The notes under the pieces are model-generated. The model saw only the letters and a list, made by a program, of their open reading frames with translations, did no database searches and was not told the origin of the DNA. Shown here in pieces: positions 19,960 to 32,257 of a stretch of 64,000 nt of DNA. How positions within the stretch are numbered: the stretch's first letter is position 1; each line of letters starts with the position of its first letter. The position numbers and the translations under genes were made by a program. The DNA comes from Posidonia oceanica (lineage: Eukaryota > Streptophyta > Magnoliopsida > Alismatales > Posidoniaceae), in contig JAZBRS010000035.1 in the NCBI GenBank assembly GCA_037176725.1, positions 48,432,001 to 48,496,000 of the forward strand. Reading direction: 5' to 3'.

Positions 19960-22900
19960 TGTAGCGATCCCGATCGGAATCAGGCTCGCTGATTTAGCGG
20001 CGATTGGATCCGAGGAAGAGGCTCAACTCGAAAACGCTTAAAATCGAGGAGAAAAAGGAAAGATAAGACAAATCAGAGTCGCCACCATGTCTATTAACGG
20101 GAGACAAGGAAAATCGGGGGAAATGCGTGAATTAACACGCAAAACCAAGCAAGAAATGCAAAGCAAAGCAATGCAAAGGAAACAAATGCAAATACATGCA
20201 AATGAGATGACTCTAGCCTAGGATAAGGGCAGTACGGTCATTGCGGGCCAAAAGACAAGGCAAGGACTCCTGTTACGTGCGGGGAAGGTGTTAGGCACCC
20301 CCGACACGCCCGAGAATCGGTCTTTCTAGGCTTACGCTCGCATACGCAGGGAAATGCAGGATTGAATGCCTATGTGCCTATGAATGCCTAAATGAATGCT
20401 CAAGGTGTGCTCTAAGTGGAGAAAAGCAGGGCAAGGAAGTAAACGTGCTGTCTAAGTGCTCAGCCACGCTGTCTGTGTTCCGAACCGGGCGAAACCGGGC
20501 TCGTGAGAACTCTAGGCAGTAAGCATCACAGCCCTATATGCAAATGCAAGCGAAAAAGCAAAACAACGATAAAACCATGCAATGCAATCGACATGCAAGA
20601 GAAAACGGCGTAAAGCACGCAAAACGAGGCAAAAAACAAGAAAGCGCGCAAAACGGTGCAAAAAGACAAGGCAGGCACTCAAAACGGTGCCAAAACGAGA
20701 GCGGGCACGCAAAACGGTGCCAAAACAGCGAGATAAAACCTCGGAAAGCTGTGCGAATGCTAAATGCAAAGAAGAGATCAGAAGATGCCAAAGAGGAGCA
20801 AAACAATGTGTGTGTAAGAACAGACGTTGTTTAGGACCACCTAGGGTAGGTGTGAAGACCTACAAAGGGGAGGGTGAGCAAACGGGGGGATTACCACCTC
20901 TTTTGCGACCATTTCCCACTGAACCGTTCCACGGTGTGTCTCGCATGCTGCCCAAAGCTCGCGATGCGATCGAATCGTGGAAAAGGGGGAAGAGAGTCAC
21001 ATTAAGTGGTAAATCCAGGGAAAACTCAACACAAAACACCTAGGGAAACGCGAAATGGAGATCTGAGCTGATAAACTAGAAGAGGAGGCCCTATTCTACA
21101 TGCTCAAAGAGACAGAAAGCGAAAACAAGGAAAACTGTGCAGATGGCATGCAAATGCAATGCAGGGGTTCAGGAGGACATACCTGGAGATCCGGGAGCCT
21201 GATCTGAAATCTATCTGGTCCATGCTGAAGAGCGCTTTGCTGCAGTCGCCTGGGCAGCTCACTTGAGAAGATCCAACGGCCGGATTGGAAGATATCGCAG
21301 CTTCAAGGCAGAAGGGCCAGAACAGGGGAGAAGAACAGATCTAGGTGTTCAGGAGGTCCTAAGGATGTGCAAAAGGTCCTCCCAAGTGAAAGGGAGCTAA
21401 AAGTGCTTGGTGTGTGCGGAAGGATGCTAAAATGCAAGACTAGGTGGATGCAGAATGCATGCGAAAGCAGGAAAAAACAAGGGGAAAAGAACTTGGAAAA
21501 AGATAGGAGTTAAAAAGCATTTTGAAAAAGAAAGGGGCTAAAATGCAAATTTTCACAAAAAACAGGGGTCCACAGGAAAGGATTTTGAAAACAGGGGAGG
21601 ACAAGGGTCCATTTTGCAAAAAACTAGGCTCAGAAAGCTGTTTTGAAAAGAGGGTATGCTTTGAAAGAGGTTTTGAAAGCAGAAAGGGATCAGAAAACAA
21701 TTTTAAGAAAACTGGGGTCTAAGATGCAAATTTTCCAGAAAACAAGGTTCTGGGGAGTCTGGGAATACTAGTGGAGGGTCTATATACAATTTGGTAAGCA
21801 TAGGAGCTAGGATGCAACCTAGGGGCAAAATGGTCTTTTCACATGATTTTTTAAAAGATGCAAGGACCTATGTGTGATTTTGAAATTATGCAGGGGAAAA
21901 AATGCAATTTAAAATGGAAAACATGCTCTGAAATCACTAACCATGGACTGATATGCAATTGTTTGAAAATGCAGGGTTGAAAATGCAATGCAATAAGCTA
22001 AAATGCATGCAAAATGATTACTGTGCATTTAAAAAGGACCTATATGCAAAAATGAAAAAACAGAGGGGCAAAAGTGCAATGCATCAACCAAAAATTAAAA
22101 TCAGAACCTAAGTTACTACAGTGCATTGGACCTAAATGCAAAAGCAGAAACATGCAGGGACCTAGAATGCAATGCAGTATGGTAAACTTAATGCATTTAA
22201 ATGAAATGATCTACTACAGGACCTATGTGCAAAAATCGAAAACAGAGGGACCAAACCACAAAATATTACAACTGAAACACACAGTAACAGGACTGAAAAG
22301 CAAATACTGAAAAACATAAATATAAACAGCAATTTAGCATGGTTTTAAATTAAAAACAAAGCAGATTAAATGAAATAAGGACTGAAACGCAAAAACGAAA
22401 AAACTTAAGACAGATATGCAATATTCACCAGAAAACTTTAGCCAGAGAAAAATAAAGGAACAGTGAAAGCTCCGGCGCCATGGGCACTGTAGCAGCAAGC
22501 TGCCAACGCCCATGAACGCCGGCACAGGGGGCTTGGAGACGCGCAGACCGGCGGGGGAGCAGCTCCTGGCGCTGACGGAGGTCGGACGGTGCTCGGCGGA
22601 GGTCGGCGTGGACCGGAGCGAGCTGGAGCGGTCGTCGGAGGTCTGCAGAGCTTCAGAAACTTCGTCCAGCCGATCGACGCGACGACGCTGCGTTCTGAGG
22701 GCCGGAGAAGGTTCCTGAGACCTGTGCGGACCCGAGGCATCCACCAGAGCTGCGTTCCGCTGGCCAGAGCGACGGGACGACCGGAGAACGTCGCCGGAGA
22801 AGACGGTCTGACCGGAGCTTGACTCGGAGCAAGAAGACCGGAAATCCTAATCTATAGGCTGGAGAAGCAAGAGGGAAGGAAGAGGAAGCTAAGGGAAGCA

Positions 22901-25793
22901 AAATGTACCTGAGTCCGCGTCTGAGATGTCCTCCCGACGTCAGTGGTTCCAGAAGTGGCCGGCGGCGTTCGTCCAGTCGCTGCGGGTGCTGTCGGCTGCT
23001 CGCGAGGGATGGAGTGGCTTCAGAACGTTCCTCCGGAGCTTCCTGATCGATCGGACGCAAGCTTCGCAGCTCAGGTGGTGATTCGGCCGATTTGGGTTCA
23101 CAGGTGACAGCCGGAGGCCGAGGGGGTGTCTGCTGCTCGTCGGCTCGGATGGAGCCTTCCGGGAGATTGCTGGAGGTTCGGCGAGTGAAGTTGGATGCTC
23201 AGAGAGGTCTTCTGGAGAGCGGGGAGTGGAATTAAGGATTGGGTCGATTTCTGGGCTGAAACGAAGCAAGGTGTTTGTTGCGGAATTTAAGGTCTGTGGT
23301 GGATGGTTTGGTTTTCTGCTAGGTGGCCTGGAAAGGTGGATGTCTGGTGGATTTCCGGGTGGAGTTTGGGAAGAAGCTGTGGGCTGTGGTGAGGGGAATT
23401 GTGTGATGGGTTGCGTTGGGCTGCAGGTGGCTTCAGGTGGTGTTTCAGGGCAGGTTAGGTGGTGGAATGGCCAGGGAGCGATGCTGGGAAATGACTGGGT
23501 TTCTGGGTGAAATTGGGGGAGTGATTGGGAGGGAAATTGAGGCCTGAACGGGTGCTGGTTTTCTGAGAAAGGAAGAAGGAGGTTTTCTGAATTTGGGAAG
23601 GAATGTGAGAGGTTTTGAGGAGTCGGAAATGGTGTGGGATTTGGGTTTTTCTCTGGGATGCCAAGGACTCCCGAACGCTCTCTTCTGCTCTCTCCTCTCT
23701 CTGGAATTGGAAGGATGAAGAGGAAGAAGGGAGAACGAGTCGCACAGGTGGGGAAGAAGTGAAATTCTGGTCTGATAACTCTCAGGTGGCTTGCTCTCTC
23801 TGGGTCGCTCTTGTTTGCTCTGGATTGCTCTCTCTGGATCGCTCACTGCCAACTACTGACGAGGTTGAAGGACGCAGGCTTAAAAATGAGGAGAAGCTGC
23901 CGGTACGCGCGCTGGAAATTTGAAATCAACGGCGTCACACTGCAGCTGAAAGGGGACGGATGCCGGCGAGGCGACGGGCATTGAATGCCTCCCGGAATCG
24001 ACGCTGAGACAAGAGAGAGCGGCGAGCTGCTGTAGATGAAAGGATGGAGCTTTGAAATTTAAATGGGAGAAGGGAAAGGCAACTGGCTCGCGGGAGAGGA
24101 AAGCTGGCTGAAAAGAAAAAAAAAAGCAGAAGGAAGAAGAAGGGTGGAGAAGGCGGGCCGGACTGTGGGCCGAAGGAAGAAAACAAAAACAAAAAATAAA
24201 AAGAAGAAACGAGCCAAAGGGCCCAGTAAAGAAAAGAAAGAAAGAAAAAGAGAAGTAAGAAAGAAAGAGAGGGTAGAATGGGGAAATAAAATTAATAAAA
24301 AGGAACTAAAAATAAATAAAAATGCCAGAAGGGTTGTGCTGTAGATTAGGATTTTAATTAAAATTTTTAATGGTCATTTTGAGTTGATTAATGTGTTTTG
24401 GGCTTGATTAGGGTTTTAGGGCTTTGGTTTTGTTTTTAATTGGTTTTCACTTGATTAAATGTTTGTTAAACCTTTTTTAAATTGTTTTTAAAAATTTTAT
24501 TTCCCTTGTTGGACACTTAGGATATTAATTAGGATTTTTTAGGATTTAATTTCGTATTAATCAAGGTTGGTTTTAGGTTTTTAAGTTTTAGTCTTCTTAG
24601 GGTTTCTTCCTTTTTAAGTCTTTTAAGTTATGTTTTGATTTTTATTTATTGATTTTTCTTGAAGTTTTTAGTTGGATTTTTCTGGTTTGATAGAGTGTTT
24701 TCAAGTCTTTCAGATGTGTTTTTCTCTTCTTTTTTAATTAAGTTTTTAACTTGTTTTTCTTATGTTTATTAGGTTAAGTCTTTTGCCTTCTTTAATTACT
24801 TGTTTTAGTGTTTGATTTTTAATTCTTCTTTTTTAGGGTTTGTCTTTTAATTCTTCTGATGGGGTTTTTATTTTTGGTGGGTTTTGATTTTATTTTAGCC
24901 TTTTCCTTGATTTTTCAGTGTTTTCTTTTGATTTGTTTTGCATTTTTTAGCTTGCATGTTTGGTTTTTCTTTTAACTTGATTTAGTTAAGTTTAAGTTGT
25001 TAATAGCTTGTTTAATATTTTTTTAATTGTTTTTCTTAGGATTCTGATTTGTTTCTTTTGTGTTTTGAGATTTTACAGATTTTTATGGGTTTTTGTGGAT
25101 TTTTGCAGAAGAGAGAAAAGAAAAAGAGAAGGAAGAAAGAAATGGAAAAAAGAGGGAGATAAGAGGAAAAGAGATAGGTTGGAGGAAAACGATTTTTTTA
25201 AAATTCAGAAAAAGTGTTAAAAATAAAGTAAAAATAGGGATAAGATAGAGGAAGGGTAGAAGCACAGAGGGGGCCCACAACCAGACCAGAAAAAGGATAA
25301 GAAAGGGATGAAGAGAGAGATGATAATCTGGAGAGAGAGAGGAGAGAGAAAATGATAATCCCAGGGAGAGAAAAGGATAATTTGGGTGAAAGAGGGTCTT
25401 AATGGTCTTGGAATGGGGTGAGAATTGGTGAGTGGGTAGTCTAGGGTTTGAAGTCTTGGTTCTGAAGTTTTGGTTTGATTCTAAGGAGGTTTTGGAGGGG
25501 TTTCAAGGTGTAGAAAAAGGGTAGTTTCACCTAGGTTTTCTAGGGTTTTTGGGAATGGGTTAGGTTTGGAAATTTCTAAGTTCTTGGGTAGGTTTGTTGG
25601 GTGGATAGTGGTGGATTTTCCTATGGTTTTTGGTTAGGTTTTGAGGTTGGGAAGGGGGGTAAAGGTTTGGGCCAAGACAGGCTGATTTTGAAGGGTAAAG
25701 AGGAGGGTTAGGGTTAGGGTTTGGTTGGGGTTTGAACCAGCAATCACCAGGAGGGCTCTAAGGGTCCGGGCCTGCCAAGATGGGGTGTCAACA
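19960..25793 (-). mobile_element. E2 5' LTR (right copy, 5834 bp)
   Basis: This copy is collinear with 7166-12997 and differs by scattered single-base changes, many of them transitions. It adjoins the primer-binding site at 19941-19958, which makes it the 5' LTR in the element's sense. The 73-bp shared block lies at 20262-20334 and the buried LTR end at about 20970-21044. Transcription of E2 should start inside it, but I could not pick a convincing TATA box. Confidence 0.93.
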
Positions 25794-25798
25794 CACAC
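25794..25798. repeat. E2 target-site duplication, right copy (CACAC)
   Basis: CACAC directly follows the right LTR end GTCAACA and matches 7161-7165. Confidence 0.9.
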
Positions 25799-28212
25799 GA
25801 GCATGTTAGGATAGTTCTTTGGCACGCACGCCTCCTTGGCTGGCCGGAATAGCTCCTGCCACCAGCTGCAAGGAGGAGGAGGTGGGTGGAGCTAACCACC
25901 TACCCACTTTTGGCTTTGAGCATATGCTCCTGTTCCCCTTTGCATGCTCATGCTCCCTGGATCCTTGGTTTCCATTTTTGCACTGATCTGAGCATCGGTT
26001 TTGGCCGAGGAGTTCTCGACCTGTTGGACGCCCAGACTGGTGCGTCCAACGTTGGACGTGCAATAGTGCAGCGTCCAACACCCAACTGTCTGTTTTCTTC
26101 TGCTCTGATTATGCCTCCATGCTTGCCATGCTTTGCCTACATCTTCATGAGCTTGTGATATATGCTTCCTTACGTGTTCTTTGATGCCTTGGCATGCTTA
26201 ATCTCCTGTTTTGATCCCATTTTGGATCAATATTGCATGCCTCTTGTTAATCTGCTATCTGCCTGCGTTGGACGCTGATGTGAGTCCCATCCAACGTTGG
26301 ACGCTGGTTCACCCAGCGTCCTACTTCCCTGTTTGCTTACATCTACTGCCATGCTTGCATGCAGTTTCCTTTTGAGTTATGTACATGATCCATGCATGTT
26401 TAGTGATGTCTGGCCCCTATGGCAACCATGTTTAAGCTTGCATGTATTCTCTTAAGTGTATGTTACTTTTCTTGGGTTTTTCACCCCCTTTTTCCTTTGC
26501 ATGCTCTTCCTCAATTGCTTATCATGGATTATGTGCTTGGTATGAGTTCTTTTTCTTGATCTGGCATGTCATCAGTAGCTTGCATGCATGTTAAGTGGGG
26601 TTTAGAGCTGAGCTCCCCTTTTTGCAGGTGAGTTTGCACTCTACAGGTGTTGGACGCTGGGGACTTCAGCGTCCTACGTTGGACGCTGCTGTCACCAACG
26701 TCTAACGCTCCTGTTCATCTGTTTTGGTGTCGAATGCTTACATGATGCTCTGTTTCCTGTGTTTGCATGATTTATGTGTTCATATACTTGCTTAGCTTTC
26801 ATAGCAGTAGTTTCTTAGCTTTCTTGGATCGTATGCTATTTTTATGCAAGTTCTTGTGTGTTTGTGCCTCCCAATGCGTTGTACACTGCTGTTCCTGGCG
26901 TCCAACATTGGACACTGGTTCAGCTCGCATCCAATGCTCTGGTTGAGCTTTATGCCTGGCATGCGTTGCAGGTGATGTTTTTTTCTTGGTTTCTTTTGTA
27001 TCCTATGCTTGTATGCTTAGTCTATGCCTGCTTACAGTAGCCTAATGCATGTTTCAATGTTTTATTTATCATCTGTATGTTTTTGCTTCGCTGCCCTTCT
27101 GGCTAGTGTTGGACGCCAGCCTCTGTGGCGTCTAACGTTGGACGCCATGCCCACGGGCGTCCAACGCTCTGCTTGCTTTGATTGCTGATTTAAGCTTGCC
27201 CCTTACTCTGAATCTGCTTCTGGTTTGTTGTCCTGTTTGCTCTGCATGTCATGCATCCCATTTTGCTGCATTTCTGCATCTGCCTTGCATCCATATAGCT
27301 AGAATGCATCCTTTTTCAAAACCTGCATGCTGTCTGCCTCCAGCAGGTGTTGGACGCCAGCAATGCCAGCGTCCAACGTTGGATGCGGTATTGCCAGCGT
27401 CCAACGCTTGCAATTGGCTGAACTTGGTTTTCAAAATGCTGATTTGGTTTCATTCGCCGTTTTCCGTGTTTTATCGCTTTTGTTTGTGCTGTAACCCCCA
27501 TGCATGCTACCTGACCCCTGCCTTGGTTTCGCACCTTGCTCTTGCATTGTTTCCCGCGCCTTTGCACTATTTTCCGTGCCCACTTTGGTTTATCCCTTGC
27601 TTGTCGTTTGCATTGCCTGGTTTTCCCCGCAGTCTTGTTTTATCACCTGCATTTGCATTAGGGCAGTGATGCTTACTGCCTAGAGTTCTTACGAACCAGG
27701 GTCCGTCTGGTTCGGAACACTGGCAGCACTGCTGAGCGCATAGACAGCACGTTTAATTTCCATACATGGCATTCATGGCACTTAGGCATTCAAAGCATGC
27801 ATTTTCCGGCAAAGCGAGCGAGTTAGCCTAGAAAGACCGACTTCTCGGGCGTGTCGGGGGTGCCTAACACCTTCCCCGCACATAATAGGAGTCCTTACCC
27901 TTTCTCTGGCCTGCAATGACCCTTTTGCTCTCGTCTTTGGCATGAGTCATCCATTTTTGCATAGCACTGCATCTATTTGTTTGTTTTCTATGCTTTTCCT
28001 TGGTTTTCCTCATCTTCCCCATAATAGACTAGGTGGCGACTCCCTTTTCCTTTTTCTTTCTTTTTTCCTTTGGCTTTTCGCCTCTGTTTTCGATGTTTTG
28101 AGTAGAGTTTCCTCCTCGGATCACCCACTAATAGTGAACCTGGTTTTCCGATCGATGCACGCAAGCTCTGGCAACGTCCACGGACGATCGCAAAACCCAC
28201 GGGATCGCTACA
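25799..28212 (+). mobile_element. E1 3' LTR, second part
   Basis: The sequence continues from 7165 after removal of E2 and one CACAC. It carries six GTTGGACGC/GCGTCCAAC palindrome modules (26020-27415), remnants of the GCACCG array (about 27530-27600), the shared 73-bp block (27823-27896), a primer-binding-site-like TGGCGACTCCC (28034-28044) and the end GGGATCGCTACA at 28212. The ends match the inverted terminal pattern of the E2 LTRs. Confidence 0.87.
26020..27415 (+). repeat. Six palindromic GCGTCCAACGTTGGACGC modules at ~240-380-bp spacing
   Basis: Modules start near 26020, 26265, 26645, 26885, 27108 and 27345. A typical module has TGTTGGACGC, then a short spacer, then the GCGTCCAACGTTGGACGC palindrome (often with one or two changes), then another spacer and GCGTCCAACGCT. 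The four arms are mutually complementary. The sequence between modules is unlike from one interval to the next, so this is a dispersed motif and not a simple tandem repeat. Confidence 0.8.
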
Positions 28213-28636
28213 ACGCCTGATCGATCACAAGATCATCAACATTGACATGTAGGAGGCATCACCTACACTGACATCTGCACACACACCTACACCAACACTC
28301 GCACATCCTAGTGTAGCCGACCCTTCCTCTTCTAAGCCTCCAGGCTTCGAAGATGTCGGAACCTCGAGGGTCTTCTCCCTCACACTAGTCTTCTCTGAGT
28401 CTAGCTCCGCCCCGGTGGATCCTTTTGATCCCATCAACGTAATATCCTTCACCCACTTTTCCTAGCTCGTCCGAGGGACACTCGGAGATGCAGCAGTAGC
28501 ATCAATAGCAAGCTCAACCGCAGCACCATCCTGGTCAGCATCTCCTCCAACCTACCAACTCCAGTGCTCCCTGCACTACCATCTGTGACTGTACACGCTC
28601 GGTCACGACGGGTCTCACGCGCTTCCATAGCTCGCA
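28213..28636 (+). pseudogene. E3: gag C-terminal fragment of a third element, target of E1 (and E4)
   Basis: The plus-strand frame reads ALIDHKIINID and then Thr/Pro/Ala/His-rich sequence. Further on are FSESSSAPVDPFDP and a Ser/Ala-rich tail. These line up with the end of the E2 gag (RLIDRRIISVGE and following, and SESRSAPMDPSGP). In-frame stops include TAG at about 28249. E1 ends at its left edge and the E4 LTR starts at its right edge, so both were inserted into this gag. The rest of E3 is outside the window. Confidence 0.75.
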
Positions 28637-31182
28637 TGTGATCGGGCCGTGAGAGAGGGGGAAGCCACGATCAATAGTGAATCTGGGGAGAAAACTCGAC
28701 TCAAAAACACTAGGAAAACAGGCGAATAATGCAAAGGAAAATAAATCAAAGACATGGAGTCGCTACCTAATATATTAAAATGGGAAGACTAGGAAAACCG
28801 TATGAAAACATGCGAGAAAACTCAATCAATAAGAAAACATGCCAATCCGGTCCAAATGAATGTGACACAAGGTCAATGCGGTCCAGAGAAAGTGTAAGGA
28901 CTCCTGTTACATGCAAGGAAGGTGTTAGGCACCCCCGACACGCCCGAGGAATCGGTCTTTCTTGGCTTTTCCGCTCTTGTGTGGCAAATGTTGGCAAATG
29001 AATGCCAGTTTATGTTCGCCCTAAGGCGGTATGCAAGATGCAATTATAAACCATGTAAAGCTTAGCTAAATGAAACCAACTTGCTTAATTAAAGCCAAAT
29101 CGACATAAGACAACAACAGGCAAATCAGAGAAACATGCTTGAGACAAAACAAACTAAGTAGATGAATGGCAAGGCGATAGGCCATGGGTCTAGGCCACTG
29201 CCTAGACTCTGAACTGAGTTACCAGTCATCTGGGCGACCATGCTAGTCACCTGCATCGGCGGCGTCTACACAGTCACTCTACAGAACAGTGACAACTTTG
29301 GTCTCTGCTCCTACAAGCTCCCAAGGCTCCTGCAGGCAGGCTGGACAGCAGCCTTCACCGGCCAAATAAGCCATGCAAACATCCACGAAATCAACAAGTA
29401 AACATGCAAATCAACAGAGGATATATCAAGGATCATAAACAAACTATCATTGCACAAAATGGATACTTGGACCACAAGATGTGGTGGTCCAAAGTCTGCC
29501 GGAGGACTGCCGAAAGCAACCCAACAGTCCCAGACAGTGACCTTTGGCACCCATTTTGGCCATGCAAACGATATTGAAAATTGAAGTAAACATCCACAAA
29601 GCAACATGGCATATCAGAGAACACATTCATGCAGACAGGAAGCAATATGCGTGCCCAGGAGAAGAGATACATCGAAGCAAAGTCCAGCTCGAGAGCAGCC
29701 TAATTTGCAATCCAGTCGCCACATGTAGTGGTGCCTGACGTGGTAAACCAACTGCAGAACTTTGCGGCCAAATCCTACGCCGTCGGCGAGGCTAAAAGCA
29801 CAAGTAAACATCTGAGAAGCACGACGGCGTTCCCAGGATCACACACATGCATTCAAAAGCGAAAATGACCTTCTAGAACTCTCTCCCCATCTCATGGGTT
29901 TCATCACCGGCGACTGAGCTTTTCGGCATCTATGGAGACGAACGGGGAAGTCTCGAGCCTACACATGGTTCACCGAAGGCTTGGGGGAGTTGAGACGAAG
30001 GCAAGGAAATAAACAGAAGTAAAAATGATCGACCGGAGGCCTCCAACCGCTACGCTTGCCGGCATTGACCATCCACAACGGCATCCGGCCACGAGGGAGG
30101 TGGGGAGCACGTGTGGAGGCACCTGGAATGTCGCTGAATAGCTGGGAACATTGGTGGCAGTCCGGTGGAGCTAAAGAGACACATTGGGGTAGCCAAGCCT
30201 CCCTGATGCTTCCACGACTCACCGGAGTCGAGGAAGACGACTCCAAGGCGTGGGAATTAGATACCCAAAAGTGCGGGAAAACGTGCAAAAACGGTTCCCC
30301 TCCAACGAGGAACAAGAAGCAAGCAAGGAGGAAGGAGTTACTTGCGTGTGGGCGGTTGTCTCCTTCGACGCCGGCGAGTCCAAGTGGCAGTGAGCTCAGA
30401 AGACGGCGAACGGGGGGAGTAGAACTGGGCACTGAATGCTCGGAGGAATGGCACTGAATGCTCGGAGGAATTCTCTCTCGCACAAGGATTGCTTTGGGAT
30501 GCTCTGGAGTCAATGGAAGCTTTAGCAAATGCATGTGGTGAAGTGAGAAGGTTGGTTTTCCGTCAGTTTTGTTCAATGAGGGCATTGGGAAGGAGGACGG
30601 TGGTAGAGGCATGCTCCGGAGTTGGTGGCCAGAGGTGGTGTGCACGGGAGTGAGCGCAAAGTGACTGGCATGGTAGGTGAGGAGGTGGCGTGCGCAGCAT
30701 GGAGCAGGTTGGCAAGGGGTGGTCGGAAAAGTCCAAACGAGCGTGCGGTGGGAGAGTTCAAAGCTCTGTATCTCACAGTTAGTCGCCCCTCAGGATGGTG
30801 ACTAAACCAGTCGCTAGTAAGATTGGCGACAGCATAGTTGCCATAGTGAACGGCAACTGTGCGTGAGATCCAATGGGCTAGGCCAGTTGGGCTTGTGTGT
30901 TAGGTTTAAAGGTGAGTTGTAAAGTGATAGGGTTTTGGAGTTTTAAAAGGGGTTATGGGTTTGTGAAGAAAGGGTTTGTGGGCTTTGGTTTTTGAAATGA
31001 GCTTGGGTATGAAATGGGCTTGGGCTTAGTGTTTTGGTTTTGGGATTAGGTTTAAATGGAGTGAAGGATTTGGTTAAAGTTTTGGTTGAGGTTTTGGATG
31101 GGGTTTTGGTCAAGTTTGCCACTTCCGAGCAAGCTTCCATAAAGCTCCGCCGACAGTCAACCGCAAAAATGGGGTGTCTACA
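28637..31182 (-). mobile_element. E4 3' LTR (2546 bp)
   Basis: On the minus strand it starts TGTAGACACCCCATTT and ends GGCCCGATCACA at 28637. The polypurine tract follows at 31183. The 73-bp shared block is at 28896-28968. The terminal end (28637-28720) does not resemble the ends of the long LTRs. It does resemble the segment buried about 1 kb inside them (8176-8250, 42771-42842, 51266-51335). No coding sequence is supported in it. Confidence 0.83.
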
Positions 31183-31200
31183 AATGCCCCTCCCTGAGCG
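31183..31200 (-). other. E4 polypurine tract
   Basis: On the minus strand CAGGGAGGGGCATT lies directly before the LTR start TGTAGACACCCC. It lies in the nested inverted repeat 31171-31246, where GGGGTGTC and GACACCCC form the outer arms. Confidence 0.8.
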
Positions 31201-31683
31201 AGGTCAAGGGGACCGAGGCCGCTGCTCAGGGTTGACAAGACACCCCGCCTGAGCCGGCAGGAGCACAATGCTGTTGGCGTAAGTCACTTATCCGGCAGAT
31301 GCACCAGAAGTCATGACTCGTTGCCGCAATGCGAGTGCAGATGTAGATGCAAATGCTGTTGCTTGATGCAAATGCTGTTGCTTGATGCAATGCTGATGCA
31401 TGATGCAAAAATTGCACTAATGCTCGTCGTGCTGAACTCCGTTGGGGGAGACGCAGACGATGCATGCATGTGAATGCTGTGGATGAAACATTGCCGCGCG
31501 CTGAGGCTCGTGGCGACTCTAACACGGGATGCTAACGCTACGCGCTGAGCTATGTACGGCTCTAAGCGATGCTGGTGTGATGCTGGATGCGACTCTACTG
31601 GGGAAAGTATGTAGTGCATGCAATGCTGATGTTGCTATCTAGTGTGTAATGCCGGTGCTATTTCCTAATATGTGACGCTGATG

Positions 31684-31790
31684 CAATGAATTATGAGTTG
31701 ACAGACTCATCGCCGGATAGTTTGGGTTATCGGCCCAAGGCGTTGATGGACTCATCACATAATAGTTTGGGCTATCAGCCCGAGAAAAAT
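31684..31790 (-). repeat. E4 hairpin units, ATGAGT/ACTCAT type
   Basis: ATGAGTTGACAGACTCATC forms a stem ATGAGT/ACTCAT in the element's sense. It is followed by TTTGGGTTATCGGCCCAA and, in the next unit, GGGCTATCAGCCC. These match the two-hairpin unit of E1 at 5700-5805. Confidence 0.75.
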
Positions 31791-31844
31791 GCCTAACATT
31801 GTGACAGATGTCATCTGGGTAACATGGGTTACCAACCCAGGAAG

Positions 31845-31900
31845 GATACCGAGGGCAGCAAAATAAGATGCCCCTGGTATCAGGGAGGTGATACCACGGG
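31845..31900 (-). other. Three-segment alternative hairpin, E4 copy
   Basis: The segments are GATACCGAGGGCA (31845-31857), TGCCCCTGGTATC (31869-31881) and GATACCACGGG (31890-31900). The middle one is complementary to both neighbours with at most one or two mismatches, as in E1, E2 and E8. Confidence 0.68.
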
Positions 31901-32257
31901 CAGCTAGAAGTGCTCTTGGCATCGAAAGGGAGGTTAGATAGTTATGACGGGTGTCAACCGAGCAGTTTGGGCTGCCAGCCTAGAAGAAAAGAAAGATAGC
32001 TTGTCCTCGCCTGAGGAAGCAAGTAGACGGCTAGAGTCGCGAAACAAAGGGGACACAAAATTATTTGCTACTACGATAGTAAGCAAGGAAAGGGCATCTT
32101 TTCCTGCTGCTAATGAAGCAAGCAAAAGAGGAAGCAAGAAAAGGGGCATCTTATCCTGCCAAGGGGGAAAGCAAGCATGACTCCGTCTGCCCGAAGCGAA
32201 GTCACGCAAAGGATGATGATTGGTAAGTTTCGGGCTCACCGATCGAAAAAAAGCAAT

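Larger units (their letters stand above)
7166..25793 (-). mobile_element. E2: complete non-autonomous LTR retrotransposon, gag only, 5.83-kb LTRs
   Basis: The element is bounded by direct repeats 7166-12997 and 19960-25793 and flanked by the 5-bp duplication CACAC (7161-7165 and 25794-25798). Its sense is minus: primer-binding site at 19941-19958, gag from 18679 downwards, polypurine tract at 12998-13010. The two LTRs differ at roughly 1-1.5% of the positions I compared, so the insertion is recent. The internal region is only about 7 kb. It has gag, hairpin arrays and an unrecognised 1.4-kb stretch, but no protease, RT, RNase H or integrase. This matches the class described as terminal-repeat retrotransposons with only a gag domain. 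It would need enzymes from relatives to move. Confidence 0.93.
1..28212 (+). mobile_element. E1: Tat/Ogre-like Ty3/Gypsy element, 5' part outside window, 3' LTR split by E2
   Basis: Read on the plus strand, this element shows the integrase end (to 971), a spacer, a second ORF (2669-3870), hairpin repeats (4345-5805), a polypurine tract (6201-6214) and a 3' LTR that starts TGTTGACACCCC at 6215. The LTR stops at 7165, where E2 sits, and resumes at 25799. It ends GATCGCTACA at 28212, inside the gag fragment E3. Without E2 the visible part is about 9.6 kb. The same order of parts recurs in E8 on the other strand, which supports calling it one element. The 5' LTR, gag and reverse transcriptase lie left of the window, so its own target duplication cannot be checked. 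All its ORFs are broken. Confidence 0.88.
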
